The notes: a model not told the origin generated them from the letters alone. 43,130 nucleotides of DNA from an uncultured Alphaproteobacteria bacterium (GCA_937924895.1 CALEYP010000010.1:1-43130); one strand, 5' to 3'. Counted from the stretch's first letter, positions 7,732-16,444 are shown. Made by a program: numbers and translations.

Positions 7732-9090
7732 ATGAATATGACGGCAAGAACAGTCTCACAACTACCGCGCGACCCAGGCCCCGCCGCTTGGAATGATATC
7801 TTAGGCCCAGGGGCACGCTATCCCGAAGCCGAAGGTGACATCACTGCTGATTGGCTTGTCATTGGGGGGGGCTTTGCAGGCCTATCTGCCGCCAAACGGT
7901 TGAGTGAATTGCGCGGCGGTGATGATATTATCATTTTAGAAGCCACACGCATTGGGGCCGGACCGGCAGGGCGCAATTCTGGCTTTATGATCGATTTACC
8001 GCATGAGCTAGGCGCTGATAGTTATGCCGCCTCTGAGGAAGTAGACCGCAAACAAATTGCCCTCAATCGCCACGCACAAGCCTTTGCCAAAGCGAATGCG
8101 GCTGAATTTGATATGCCAGCCGAGGCGGTCGCAGAGGTCGGACGCGTCAATGGCGCGGTGAATGCCCATGGCAAAGCGCATAATGATGCCTATGCCGCTC
8201 ATCTAGCGAAGTTAGGGGAAGCTTTCACGCAGATGGATGCTGCTGCTATGCAGGATATGACTGGTTCCAGCTTTTACAGCTCTGGCCTGTTTATGCCTGG
8301 TGCGGTGATGCTGCAACCTGCCCTTTATATTCGCGCGCTGGCTGAGGGGTTAACGCAAAAACAATCACATCCTGTGAGCCTCTATGAGCAAAGCCCGGCC
8401 TTGTCATTCACGCAGCAAGCTGATAGCTGGCTTATTGAAACACCCAAGGCCAAAATCAAAGCCAAATATGTGATTATGGCCGTGAATGGTCATGCGGAAA
8501 GTTTTGGCTTTTATAAAAATCGGCTGATGCATGTCTTCACCTATGCCTCGATGACGGAGGCGCTCACGGACGAACAGCAACAGCGCCTCGGTGGTCACAA
8601 AAGCTGGGGCATTACTCCCTCTGATCCGATGGGCTCTACTATTCGCCGTCATGACGGTATTGGTGGAAACCGGATCATTGTACGCAATCGCTGGACCTTT
8701 GATCCAGAAATGACCGTGAGCGACAAACGCATCGCTGCCTTTGGCCGCGACCAAGATGCGTCTTTCCAAGCGCGCTTTCCGATGTTGAATGATGTGAAAA
8801 TGGCCTATCGATGGTCTGGCCGGCTTTGCTTATCGCGCAATTCAGTCCCCGCCTTTGGTGAGGTTGAACAAAATTGGTTCTCAGCCTGTTGTCAAAATGG
8901 TTTAGGCACAGCTAAAGGAACCTTGGCAGGTATTGGTGCCGTTGACCTTGCAACCAAGGCAAATTCTCCAATTGTGCAGGATTTATTATCCTATGATGCG
9001 CCGCAAAAATTACCCCCAAGGCCCCTATCAACTATCGGTGCCAATATTGTTTTGAAATGGCGCGAGTTCAAAGCAGGCGCAGAACTATAA
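7732..9090 (+). CDS. FAD-dependent amine / D-amino acid oxidase family oxidoreductase (DAO, PuuB-like)
   Basis: A 452-residue flavoenzyme of the DAO superfamily. The dinucleotide-binding G-G-G-F-A-G is at 45-50, an acidic strand end E70 follows, and R-N-S-G-F-M at 81-86 is typical of the PuuB/glycine-oxidase-like branch. Such enzymes oxidise secondary or primary amines and amino acids, reducing FAD and releasing an imine or aldehyde. It starts only six bases after the aldehyde dehydrogenase stop and closes the gntR operon, so the pair probably runs amine to aldehyde to acid, or imino acid to semialdehyde. The roughly 40-residue N-terminal extension before the FAD motif is normal for this branch. 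The substrate is unknown. Confidence 0.88.
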   Translation: MNMTARTVSQLPRDPGPAAWNDILGPGARYPEAEGDITADWLVIGGGFAGLSAAKRLSELRGGDDIIILEATRIGAGPAGRNSGFMIDLPHELGADSYAASEEVDRKQIALNRHAQAFAKANAAEFDMPAEAVAEVGRVNGAVNAHGKAHNDAYAAHLAKLGEAFTQMDAAAMQDMTGSSFYSSGLFMPGAVMLQPALYIRALAEGLTQKQSHPVSLYEQSPALSFTQQADSWLIETPKAKIKAKYVIMAVNGHAESFGFYKNRLMHVFTYASMTEALTDEQQQRLGGHKSWGITPSDPMGSTIRRHDGIGGNRIIVRNRWTFDPEMTVSDKRIAAFGRDQDASFQARFPMLNDVKMAYRWSGRLCLSRNSVPAFGEVEQNWFSACCQNGLGTAKGTLAGIGAVDLATKANSPIVQDLLSYDAPQKLPPRPLSTIGANIVLKWREFKAGAEL

Positions 9091-9264
9091 GTTTTCAATA
9101 AATTAACGAAAACTTAACTATTGGTCCTTATACTAGCCCATAGGAAGGGAATGAGAGGAAAGCAACCTGCTGGAGGCTTATCCTATGCGCCATCTCTTTA
9201 TCTTATCTTTTGCCGTGTTTTTCTTTGTGACAGCCTCTGGCTAACGTCACCTGTGATGTGGCAT
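9091..9264. other. Spacer between convergent operons
   Basis: This 174-base AT-rich spacer separates the 3' ends of the FAD-oxidase operon and the amidase operon. It contains a very short reading frame with a good ribosome site (9185-9244). No strong terminator hairpin was seen. Confidence 0.4.
9185..9244 (+). CDS. Possible 19-residue hydrophobic micropeptide
   Basis: A 19-codon frame starts with ATG 8 bases after GGAGG (9172-9176) and ends in TAA. The peptide begins M-R-H and is then almost wholly hydrophobic (Leu, Ile, Phe, Val) before ending T-A-S-G, like a signal peptide or small membrane peptide with nothing after it. It could be a genuine membrane micropeptide, the relic of a truncated secreted protein, or chance. 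There is no family match I can name. Confidence 0.25.
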   Translation: MRHLFILSFAVFFFVTASG

Positions 9265-9462
9265 TTATTTTTTACGGAATGTTTCATCCCAAAAATCATA
9301 TAGCGCTAATGCCATCACAAATAACGCGATGCACCAGAATGGTAACCCACCCCAAAATCCGGCAAAGCCAGAAGAAATTGATTCAGCAAGGCCTAGTACA
9401 AACACCATAACAAGACCCGTTGCAATCAAAGCGGATATTCTTTTCACTGTTGTTGAAACCAT
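9265..9462 (-). CDS. Small two-helix membrane protein of the TRAP/amidase operon
   Basis: A 65-residue protein with two predicted membrane helices, at about residues 10-27 and 38-56. A Gly-rich turn separates them, and a short charged tail follows (D-F-W-D-E-T-F-R-K-K). I do not recognise a family. Its ATG lies three bases after the amidase stop, with a strong GGAG ribosome site inside the amidase 3' end, so it is very likely translated as the last gene of the TRAP operon. It might be an accessory subunit of the transporter or a small unrelated membrane protein. There is no evidence for a biochemical role. Confidence 0.65.
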   Translation of the reverse strand: MVSTTVKRISALIATGLVMVFVLGLAESISSGFAGFWGGLPFWCIALFVMALALYDFWDETFRKK

Positions 9463-9465
9463 AAT

Positions 9466-10809
9466 CTAGTCTCCTTCATTGTCTGTCATCTGACTAAGAT
9501 GTTCTTGCATCCAACGGGCTGTGCGCAAGAGGCGGCCATCTTCCTCACGACCACCGATTAATTGAGCCCCGATAGGAAGACCCGTCTCCGACACTAACAG
9601 CGGAAGCGTCACGCAGGGCAATCCACATAATGTCCAAATTGTTGAAAAAATAGGGTCGCCGGTACTACCAAATTCAGGGGCCTCACCAGGCGCACTTGGT
9701 GCAATGATAGCATCAAAATCCCGATAAAAGGTCTCAAAATAAGTTATTGAATCAGTCCGGAATCCCAAGGCTTCTGCATAGGCTTCGTCGCTGATGGTTT
9801 GGCCATGCTCTAAGGTGGCCTTTAGCTTTTCGCTAATCTCATCCGGATGATCTCGCAACAGCCACTTTAGATTCCGCGCAATCTCGTAATCCTGAATAAT
9901 CTTATGTGCTTCAACCAATCCTTTAAAAGAATGTTCAGCATCAATCTGTTCTACTTGGCCACCTAACGCATCAACCAATTCCATTAGGCCTTCTTTTGCA
10001 TCTGCCGCTAGGCGGTCAAAATAAGGCATATTTAGCCATACAAAATTAGGCTCAATAGGAGGTGCGTCCGCGACATCCTTTGAACAATGAGGGCGCGGTG
10101 CCGCAAGAGATGCTTCGTCAGCTGGGTCATAGCTGCTAATACAATCTGAGACTAATGCTAGATCTTCCAAAGTGGCGGCGAATAGCCCAACTTGATCTAA
10201 TGTCTCCGAGGTTTGCAATAACCCGCGTCTTGATATCAAGCCGCTTGTTGGTTTCATCGCATAGGTCCCGCAATAGGAAGCTGGGCGGATTGTCGACCCA
10301 TTTGTCTGAGAGCCGATTGCAATCGGCACATGACCTGCGGCAACAGCGGCGGCAGACCCTGAAGATGACCCCCCGGGAGAATGGGCAGCATTGATAGGGT
10401 GACGCGTGTCAGCGGGATCTAAAAACGCAAAAGGCGTGGTCACTGTTTTACCAATGATAACTGCGCCCTCTTCAAGCAATCGCTCAATCACAGCAGCATC
10501 AGCATTAGCTGTTCTGTCTTTCAGGAACGCACTTCCCAAACCAGTTGGCATATCTTTTGTGTCAATGATGTCTTTTATACCGATAGGGATACCATGGAGA
10601 CGCCCCAGTGGTTTGCCATGGTCACGTCTTTTATCCATCTCAGCCGCTCTGGCTAGCGCGGCCTCTCTATCGACATATTGCCAAGCTTTCAGCTGGTCGT
10701 TCTCTGCCTCAATTCTATCGAGACAAGCTGACACAAGAGCAACAGACGTCATCCGTCCCTCTTGTATCAGTTTCACCATCTCATTGGCTGACGTCATCAC
10801 ATCCCCCAT
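9466..10809 (-). CDS. Amidase signature family hydrolase
   Basis: A 447-residue amidase with the Ser-cisSer-Lys triad: K79 in G-I-K-D, S148 in the G-G-S-S-S-G-S signature, and S172 in N-G-S, with the 24-residue spacing seen in GatA and other family enzymes. It hydrolyses a C-N bond in an amide, urea or carbamate. It follows the TRAP permease gene by six bases, so the transporter probably imports an amide or a compound converted to one. It is shorter than typical GatA, and no gatB or gatC is nearby, so a tRNA amidotransferase role is unlikely. The first ATG gives the length stated, but an ATG at 10797 sits better behind a GGGGGA site and may be the true start. Confidence 0.9.
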   Translation of the reverse strand: MGDVMTSANEMVKLIQEGRMTSVALVSACLDRIEAENDQLKAWQYVDREAALARAAEMDKRRDHGKPLGRLHGIPIGIKDIIDTKDMPTGLGSAFLKDRTANADAAVIERLLEEGAVIIGKTVTTPFAFLDPADTRHPINAAHSPGGSSSGSAAAVAAGHVPIAIGSQTNGSTIRPASYCGTYAMKPTSGLISRRGLLQTSETLDQVGLFAATLEDLALVSDCISSYDPADEASLAAPRPHCSKDVADAPPIEPNFVWLNMPYFDRLAADAKEGLMELVDALGGQVEQIDAEHSFKGLVEAHKIIQDYEIARNLKWLLRDHPDEISEKLKATLEHGQTISDEAYAEALGFRTDSITYFETFYRDFDAIIAPSAPGEAPEFGSTGDPIFSTIWTLCGLPCVTLPLLVSETGLPIGAQLIGGREEDGRLLRTARWMQEHLSQMTDNEGD

Positions 10810-10815
10810 ATGTGC

Positions 10816-12180
10816 TTATTGCACATATTCACCAAATAGATAGTCAGGCAACCATAAGGCGATACCAGGGAACTGATAGAGCATGACCATTGAGAAAATC
10901 ACAATTGCGAGGTAAGGGAGGATGCCTTTAAAGATATCCATCAACTCAATTTGGTTCTTCAACACCCCTTTCAGGTAATAGGCCGACATAGCCATAGGCG
11001 GCGTCAAAAATGATGTTTGAAGGTTCAAGGCAACAAGCATCGCAAAGAAGTAGGGATTCACGCCAAAATTATCGAGCATTGGCAAGAAGATCGGCACGAA
11101 GATGATCAAAATCTCTGACCATTCTAACGGCCATCCCAGCACGAAAATAATCAATTGGACAAGAATCAAGAACTGCCATGGCTCAAGATTGAATGACAAC
11201 ACCCAATGTTCAATCACATCGTGGCCGCCGAGATATGAGAAGACTGAGGCAAATGTCCAAGACCCGATAAACAACCAACATACCATTGCCGTTGCTTTTG
11301 CCGTAAGGAAAACTGATTCCTTAACTTTTTCCCATGTCAAAGCGCGATAGATAGCAGCTAGAACCAGCCCACCAAGTGCGCCCATCGCCGCAGCTTCAGC
11401 CGGTGTGGCAAGCCCGCCAAGAATTGAGCCCAGAACTGTGGCGATCAAAAGGGTAAGCGGCACAAAGGAGACAAGCAGATCAAAATAAATTTTTGAAGCT
11501 GGCGGCACATCTTCTTCGCGCGGCTTCGGTGCGATCTTAGGCTGGAAATAAACCCGAACAACAACATAAACGATATATAGTCCTGCCAGTAATAAGCCTG
11601 GGAACATCGCTGCTGCATAGAGGCGCAATGGCGATAATTCAGCAATAGCAGCATAGACAATCAACATGATGGATGGTGGGATCAAAATACCCAATGTACC
11701 ACCAGCACAAATCACCCCTGATGCGAATTTTTTATCATAACCAGCCGAGGCCATCGCTGGGAAAGCCAGAAGCCCCATCAATGTTACAACGGCGCCAACA
11801 ATACCAGACGCTGTCGAGAACACAGCACATGTAATAAGTGCCGCAATCGCCATCGAACCTGGTAAATTACGAGCGGCCATTTGAAGAGAGTAAAATAAAC
11901 GATTAACGATATTTGCACGCTCAACAACATAACCCATGAACAGGAATAGCGGTATCGCAACCAACGTATCATTTTCCATCACCGAATAAGTATTTTGGTT
12001 CAGGAGATAGAAAATATTATTATTCAAAAGGTCGCTAAGCGTTTCGGCACCACCTTGGTAATAAGCGTAATAGCCAAAGCCGACACCCATCGCGAGGAGG
12101 GTAAATGCAATGGGAAAACCAAGCAATACCAACACGATGAATAAGCATAACATTAAAATGGCAACTTGAGGATCAGTCAT
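10816..12180 (-). CDS. dctM: TRAP transporter large permease, DctM family
   Basis: A 454-residue polytopic protein with about 12 hydrophobic segments, matching the DctM subunit that forms the Na+-driven translocation path of TRAP transporters. The N terminus (L-x-L-x-x-x-L-L-G-F-P-I-A-F-T-L) and the internal I-P-P-S-I-M-L-I-V-Y segment near residue 170 are family hallmarks. It lies 36 bases after the small permease gene and six bases before the amidase gene on the same strand. The substrate cannot be read from this subunit. The length is a little above the usual 425-430 residues, due to an extra polar segment around residue 215-230. Confidence 0.93.
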   Translation of the reverse strand: MTDPQVAILMLCLFIVLVLLGFPIAFTLLAMGVGFGYYAYYQGGAETLSDLLNNNIFYLLNQNTYSVMENDTLVAIPLFLFMGYVVERANIVNRLFYSLQMAARNLPGSMAIAALITCAVFSTASGIVGAVVTLMGLLAFPAMASAGYDKKFASGVICAGGTLGILIPPSIMLIVYAAIAELSPLRLYAAAMFPGLLLAGLYIVYVVVRVYFQPKIAPKPREEDVPPASKIYFDLLVSFVPLTLLIATVLGSILGGLATPAEAAAMGALGGLVLAAIYRALTWEKVKESVFLTAKATAMVCWLFIGSWTFASVFSYLGGHDVIEHWVLSFNLEPWQFLILVQLIIFVLGWPLEWSEILIIFVPIFLPMLDNFGVNPYFFAMLVALNLQTSFLTPPMAMSAYYLKGVLKNQIELMDIFKGILPYLAIVIFSMVMLYQFPGIALWLPDYLFGEYVQ

Positions 12181-12216
12181 TTTAAACTCTCTTTAATCTT
12201 AAAAGTGTTGGTGAAG

Positions 12217-12783
12217 CTATTTTGCTTCTTCCATCAACATATCTTCTGTTTCTTTTACATCTTCCAGACGGCTCATCCATTCACCTGTCTTCATCGCTTT
12301 CCAACAACGGATTAGCTCAGCAAATCCCTGTAGGATAAGAAGGAAGGCTACAAGCGGTATTAGCGTTTTAAAGAAGTAAATCTGGATACGGGCCGGTGAG
12401 TTCCAGCTCACTTCCTGGTAGCGCCAGCTATCAGCGGCAATTTCCCACCCATACCAGAATAAAGCCAAAATGCCAGGGAAGAAAAAGAGCAAATAGAGAG
12501 TGAAATCAACTCTCGCCTGCCATTTTACAGGGAACAGGCGATATAACACATCACCTCTGACATGTGTGTCTTGCGCTAAGGCATAGGGACCAGCCATTAG
12601 GAACAAGGCGCCATACATTTGGACCATCATGTCGAAAGCCCATACAGTTGGCATATTCAGCACATATCTTACAAACACTTCGTATGAAACTGATAAGGTC
12701 AGCACAAGAATGCACCACCCAAAGGCGCGCCCAACCCAAACGCTTAAGCTCTCAATAGCATAGACGATTGAATTCATCTTCAT
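12217..12783 (-). CDS. dctQ: TRAP transporter small permease, DctQ family
   Basis: A 188-residue protein with four hydrophobic segments, the topology of the DctQ subunit that scaffolds the large permease in the inner membrane. The motif Y-E-V-F-V-R-Y-V-L-N-M-P-T-V-W-A-F-D in the first third is characteristic. The charged C-terminal tail (about residues 160-188) is cytoplasmic. The ATG at 12783 directly abuts a GGGGG run, so the next ATG at 12777, with 6-base spacing, is probably the real start. It lies between dctP and dctM in the usual order. Confidence 0.9.
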   Translation of the reverse strand: MKMNSIVYAIESLSVWVGRAFGWCILVLTLSVSYEVFVRYVLNMPTVWAFDMMVQMYGALFLMAGPYALAQDTHVRGDVLYRLFPVKWQARVDFTLYLLFFFPGILALFWYGWEIAADSWRYQEVSWNSPARIQIYFFKTLIPLVAFLLILQGFAELIRCWKAMKTGEWMSRLEDVKETEDMLMEEAK

Positions 12784-12863
12784 CCCCCAAATTTGGTGAC
12801 GATATTACAAAATAAAGAAAAAGTTCAGGAGGCCGAAGCCTCCTGAAACGCATATGATATAGC

Positions 12864-13955
12864 TTAGCCGAAATAGTGCTTGTAAGCGAGCTTGTAATCT
12901 GGCTGGTTCAAGTTCAAGTAGTTCATCACTTCCTTGGCGTATGCCTTTTGTGATTCAACAACTCTTGCAAAGAACTCATCTTCAGCTGAAATACGGTCAA
13001 CAACCACATCCCACGCTTCAAGCTGTGCCTTCATGACTGAATCAGGTGTACGGTGTACATTCACGCCGCTTTCTTCCTGCAATTTTGTCAAGTCACCTGC
13101 ATAGCGCTTTGTGTTATGCCAGTAGAAGTTTGAGCTCTCAGCTTCTGATGCGTGGCGAAGTACGGCCTGCAATTCAGATGGTAGTGAGTTGAACTTCTTC
13201 TTGTTGAATGTCACTTCGAAGAATTCCTGTGACTGGTGGAATGACGCCAAGTGGTAGTCTTTTGAGACGTCCTGCATACCAAAGTCACGGTCTGATGTTG
13301 GGTTGTTATATTCCGCTGCATCAATCAAGCCTGACTTCATAGCTGGCTGAATTTCACCACCTGGTAGCTGCACAACTGACATACCCATTTCTAGAAGAAC
13401 GTCAGCAGCCAAACCAACAGTACGGTACTTAAGGCCGTCCATTTGCGAAGCGTCTTTGATTTGCTCTTTAAACCAACCTAGTGGCTGAGCTGGCATCGGG
13501 CTGTTGAAGAATGACACAACGTTCAAGCCTAGCTTTTCCATTAGCTCATTGAACAGCTCCATACCGCCACCATAATGGCACCAGCCTAGCACTTCTTGAG
13601 ATGACCAACCAAAGCAAGGACCTGTACCAAATAGTGAGGCTGTCTTTGACTTTGAATACCAGTAAGCTGGCACATAGTGGGCTGCATCTAGCACACCGCG
13701 GTGAACCGCATCCTGCATCTGGCTTGTCTTCACAACTGCGTTCACGGCCAATAGATCGATTTTTAGATCTTTACCGGCCATCGCATGGACGCGATCAACA
13801 TATGATTTCGCATTTTCCAAGAAAATACCGCCGCCCCAAGCAGCCTGCATCTTCAATGTAACTGGTGCGGCTGTGGCAACGGCAGGTGCTGCAAGAACAC
13901 CAACACCAGCAACGGCTGAACCCTTTAAAAACTTACGACGTGAATTTTCACTCAT
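12864..13955 (-). CDS. dctP: TRAP transporter periplasmic substrate-binding protein, DctP family, Tat-exported
   Basis: A 363-residue solute receptor. It begins with a twin-arginine signal, S-R-R-K-F-L-K, followed by a hydrophobic stretch and an A-T-A-like cleavage site near residue 29. The mature part has the DctP fold signals, including the substrate-anchoring segment around G-L-K-Y-R-T-V-G and the L-P-G-G-E-I-Q-P-A-M-K-S-G-L-I-D-A-A-E motif. This resembles receptors for 2-oxo acids and related monocarboxylates (TakP type) more than C4-dicarboxylate DctP. The start is taken at 13955 because AGAGGAGG lies just upstream; an in-frame extension to 13985 would add ten unlikely residues. It is first in the operon dctP-dctQ-dctM-amidase-small membrane protein. 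An inverted repeat sits just upstream of its ribosome site. Confidence 0.9.
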   Translation of the reverse strand: MSENSRRKFLKGSAVAGVGVLAAPAVATAAPVTLKMQAAWGGGIFLENAKSYVDRVHAMAGKDLKIDLLAVNAVVKTSQMQDAVHRGVLDAAHYVPAYWYSKSKTASLFGTGPCFGWSSQEVLGWCHYGGGMELFNELMEKLGLNVVSFFNSPMPAQPLGWFKEQIKDASQMDGLKYRTVGLAADVLLEMGMSVVQLPGGEIQPAMKSGLIDAAEYNNPTSDRDFGMQDVSKDYHLASFHQSQEFFEVTFNKKKFNSLPSELQAVLRHASEAESSNFYWHNTKRYAGDLTKLQEESGVNVHRTPDSVMKAQLEAWDVVVDRISAEDEFFARVVESQKAYAKEVMNYLNLNQPDYKLAYKHYFG

Positions 13956-13970
13956 ATTTTCCTCCTCTGT

Positions 13971-13986
13971 AATGCCCAATGGCATT
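13971..13986. promoter_or_regulatory. Inverted repeat in the dctP leader
   Basis: AATGCC-CAAT-GGCATT is a perfect 6+6 inverted repeat with a 4-base loop, 15 bases before the dctP start and immediately upstream of its AGAGGAGG ribosome site. It could act as an operator or as a small mRNA hairpin. No regulator gene adjoins it. Confidence 0.35.
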
Positions 13987-14156
13987 TTATCAATGTACTA
14001 CGACACTAGACCGAAAAACCTAAATTTCAATCAATTTTTAAAAACTCTTTTCAAAGAATAAAATTTTACCCTCTCACCGCGTCTTCACTCAACTTGGCTT
14101 TCACAGAAAATCTGTTAACAATATAAAACTGTATTAGTTAAAAGATTAGAACGAAG

Positions 14157-14597
14157 ATGCGCCTGTCAATGAATGTAATTTTTGCTGCTATATTGTGGCT
14201 TGCCTCAGCAACAGCCCTCCATGCCCATGAGGGTGCCACTGGCATTGTCAAAGAGCGCATGGACGCCTTTGTGGAAACACGCCAGCAGATGAAACAGATG
14301 CGAGCCGCGATAGCCGAATCAGAGTTTGTATCTGTCGCCAACATCTCAGCAAGAATGCAAATATGGGCAAATAAAATGGGTAATTATTTCCCAGAAGGCA
14401 GCGACCAATCCCCCTCAGAGGCGTCGCCGGCCATCTGGTCAGATCCAGACGGATTTGCTGCCAAAATCGTTTCATACCAGACCTCTATCCGCGCCTTAGG
14501 TGATGCTGCGTCATCAGGCGATCGTGACAGCACCATCAAGGCCTTTAGCGCGCTTGGCCAGAGTTGCAAAAGCTGTCACCAAACCTATCGGAAATAG
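14157..14597 (+). CDS. Cytochrome c' (class II c-type cytochrome)
   Basis: A 146-residue periplasmic haem protein. A signal peptide ends near residue 23 (A-L-H-A, then H-E-G). The mature part is a four-helix bundle, with the haem-binding C137-x2-C140-H141 close to the C terminus, as in class II cytochromes. Met residues 45 and 48 in M-K-Q-M are in the N-terminal helix where the sixth-ligand region lies. Members bind NO or CO or carry electrons in the periplasm. It stands alone, divergent from the TRAP operon and convergent with the next gene. Its ribosome site is weak. Confidence 0.9.
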   Translation: MRLSMNVIFAAILWLASATALHAHEGATGIVKERMDAFVETRQQMKQMRAAIAESEFVSVANISARMQIWANKMGNYFPEGSDQSPSEASPAIWSDPDGFAAKIVSYQTSIRALGDAASSGDRDSTIKAFSALGQSCKSCHQTYRK

Positions 14598-14689
14598 GTT
14601 GTTTTCTATGGTGCAAATTGGCTAGTGCACGCGGGATAAAAGGATACCTCACCTTGTTTTTTCAACCGCAGGCTGGCAATGCGCGTTTC

Positions 14690-15598
14690 TCAAGATGACG
14701 TGACGGTTTCTTTCTTGCGACTGGCAAGCCCAAAACGCAACCCCAACACAACCAGTACAAATCCTACAAAATGGTGGGAATATAACGGCTCGCCTAAGAG
14801 TGGCACAGCCAGACCTGCGGCGGCGATAGGGAGCCAATAAAAAAAGATCCCAGCGCGGTTTGGGCCCAAAGTGGCAACCGCAGAGGTGAAGAATTTATAA
14901 GCCAAAAAGGCAGGGCCAATCACGATATAAATCATGGCTAAGATGGTGCCCTCATTAAGAATCATTCTGGCGCCTTGACTATATTCCCACAGTTGGAAGG
15001 GCAGTAATTCAAGCGCCCCCACAACAAAGAGTATGAATAAGAAAGACCATTGATTGAGCTGTGGTGCTGCGCGCAATGAGACTGAAAAAATCCCATAGGT
15101 GAGAATCGCAAGCACCATATAAAAATCACCAATATTAATGCTGAGATCAAGCAACCGAGACAGATCGCCTTGGGCAACAATCACCATAATACCAAGGGTT
15201 GATAGCCCCATACCAAGTGATTGCAACCAGCTGGTATGAGAGCGATAAATAAGCCTGTCAAAAATGGCTACAAGTACAGGCATCGCTGTTTGTATGAGCC
15301 CCACATTCGTCGCTGTGGTATAATTCAGCGCAGCATATTGCAGCGTATTATAACACCCAATACCGAATGTACCGATAAAGACTAATGTCCATTTATGTTC
15401 CCAAATGATAGGCCAATCCTGTCTGAGCGGTGGCCGCATCACAACCAGAATCAAAAGCCCAGCCAAAATCCAACGCCAGAACGCTAATTGGAAAGGCGGC
15501 AACTCTTCGTAAAACATCCGCCCCACAATGGCATTGCCTGCCCATAAGGACATGGTGACAAATAGGAAAATAAGAGCGGTCCGTTCAGAAACTTTCAT
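14690..15598 (-). CDS. EamA-family DMT superfamily transporter
   Basis: A 302-residue protein with ten hydrophobic segments in two EamA repeats. The first ends near residue 140 and the second starts with the G-D-F-Y-M-V-L-A-I-L-T-Y segment. Conserved features include W-A-G-N-A-I-V-G-R in helix 1 and the W-R-W-I-L-A-G loop. Such proteins usually export amino acids, metabolites or toxic analogues through the inner membrane. The C terminus is short and basic, so the tail is cytoplasmic. It is transcribed alone, convergent with cytochrome c' and divergent from the SGNH hydrolase gene. The substrate is unknown. Confidence 0.88.
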   Translation of the reverse strand: MKVSERTALIFLFVTMSLWAGNAIVGRMFYEELPPFQLAFWRWILAGLLILVVMRPPLRQDWPIIWEHKWTLVFIGTFGIGCYNTLQYAALNYTTATNVGLIQTAMPVLVAIFDRLIYRSHTSWLQSLGMGLSTLGIMVIVAQGDLSRLLDLSINIGDFYMVLAILTYGIFSVSLRAAPQLNQWSFLFILFVVGALELLPFQLWEYSQGARMILNEGTILAMIYIVIGPAFLAYKFFTSAVATLGPNRAGIFFYWLPIAAAGLAVPLLGEPLYSHHFVGFVLVVLGLRFGLASRKKETVTSS

Positions 15599-15634
15599 TA
15601 GCTTTTGTCTTTATTAGCAAAGTATAAAACATGA

Positions 15635-15642
15635 TAACGTTA
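15635..15642. promoter_or_regulatory. Possible LacI-type operator half-palindrome
   Basis: The stretch TGATAACGTTACAT (15632-15645) contains the perfect palindrome TAACGTTA and resembles LacI-family operators of the type TGATAACGTTATCA. It lies between the divergent EamA and SGNH hydrolase genes. No LacI gene is in the window, so this is only a candidate. Confidence 0.25.
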
Positions 15643-15728
15643 CATGAAGAAGAGGGTAGGTGATCTATCATTGTTTGGGATAGTATCTCTTATCACTGGA
15701 ACAGGATACCGAAAAGGAAATCTCGGCC

Positions 15729-16430
15729 ATGTCATATCGCCCCCATATCCTTATTTATGGTGATTCCAACAGCTGGGGGTATCTGGATGATGGCTCTGGT
15801 CACCGTTATGAACGGGCATGGCCGCAAGAGATGCAGCGCCACCTGTTACAGAATCATGATATTGCGATAGATCTCACGACTGAGACGCTGCCAGGGCGGA
15901 CAACAGCCTTTCCCGATCCTCAAGAAGGGCCCGAATATAATGGACTGCCCTATTTGCGCCCTGCTTTGCTCAGTCATGCGCCCATTGATATGGTTCTTAT
16001 CATGCTTGGCACAAATGATTGCAAAGCGCGGTTTGATGCCACGGCTGCCCAGATCACATCACAGATGATGCAGCTTGCTAAAATTGTACGGCGCACGCCT
16101 GTGGGACCAGGCAAGTGGCAGGAGGGCCCGCCGCCTCTTGCTGGTATTATCTGCCCGGCAAAGCTAGGCGAGAGAACCCGTGACCCGAACTGGCTACGCT
16201 ATGAAGAATGGTTGGGCGGGTATGATAAAGCTGCGGCCTTTGGCAGTGAGTTAGAGGCGCTGCTGGCAGATTGCCATGATGAGGGGATTTTCTTACTAGA
16301 TGCCAATGAGGTCATTACCCCCTCATCAGCTGACCCTATCCATTGGCCAGCGGCGGAACATCATCATATGGGGGCCTATATGGCGGATATGATCGCACCG
16401 CGCTTGCAATCTCTGACCCCTGCACTTTAA
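15729..16430 (+). CDS. SGNH/GDSL hydrolase, arylesterase-like
   Basis: A 233-residue hydrolase. The nucleophile motif G-D-S-N-S (S13) replaces the classical G-D-S-L. Block III G-T-N-D is at 94-97, and block V has D202-x2-H205. The order and the surrounding segments (R-T-T-A, L-P-Y-L-R-P-A-L-L-S-H, M-V-L-I-M-L-G-T-N-D) resemble the octameric acyltransferase/arylesterase of Mycobacterium smegmatis. No signal peptide is seen, so it is cytoplasmic. It would hydrolyse a small ester or carry out acyl transfer. It heads an operon with a rhodanese and an MDR reductase (14 bases to the next gene). Confidence 0.88.
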   Translation: MSYRPHILIYGDSNSWGYLDDGSGHRYERAWPQEMQRHLLQNHDIAIDLTTETLPGRTTAFPDPQEGPEYNGLPYLRPALLSHAPIDMVLIMLGTNDCKARFDATAAQITSQMMQLAKIVRRTPVGPGKWQEGPPPLAGIICPAKLGERTRDPNWLRYEEWLGGYDKAAAFGSELEALLADCHDEGIFLLDANEVITPSSADPIHWPAAEHHHMGAYMADMIAPRLQSLTPAL

Positions 16431-16444
16431 ATAGGAGGCTTGGC

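Noticed and set aside
9121..9303. Open frame of 60 codons overlapping the small membrane protein on the other strand
   Set aside because: Its 3' part is antisense to the better supported 65-residue gene, and its start lacks a ribosome site. The 19-codon frame in another phase is better placed.
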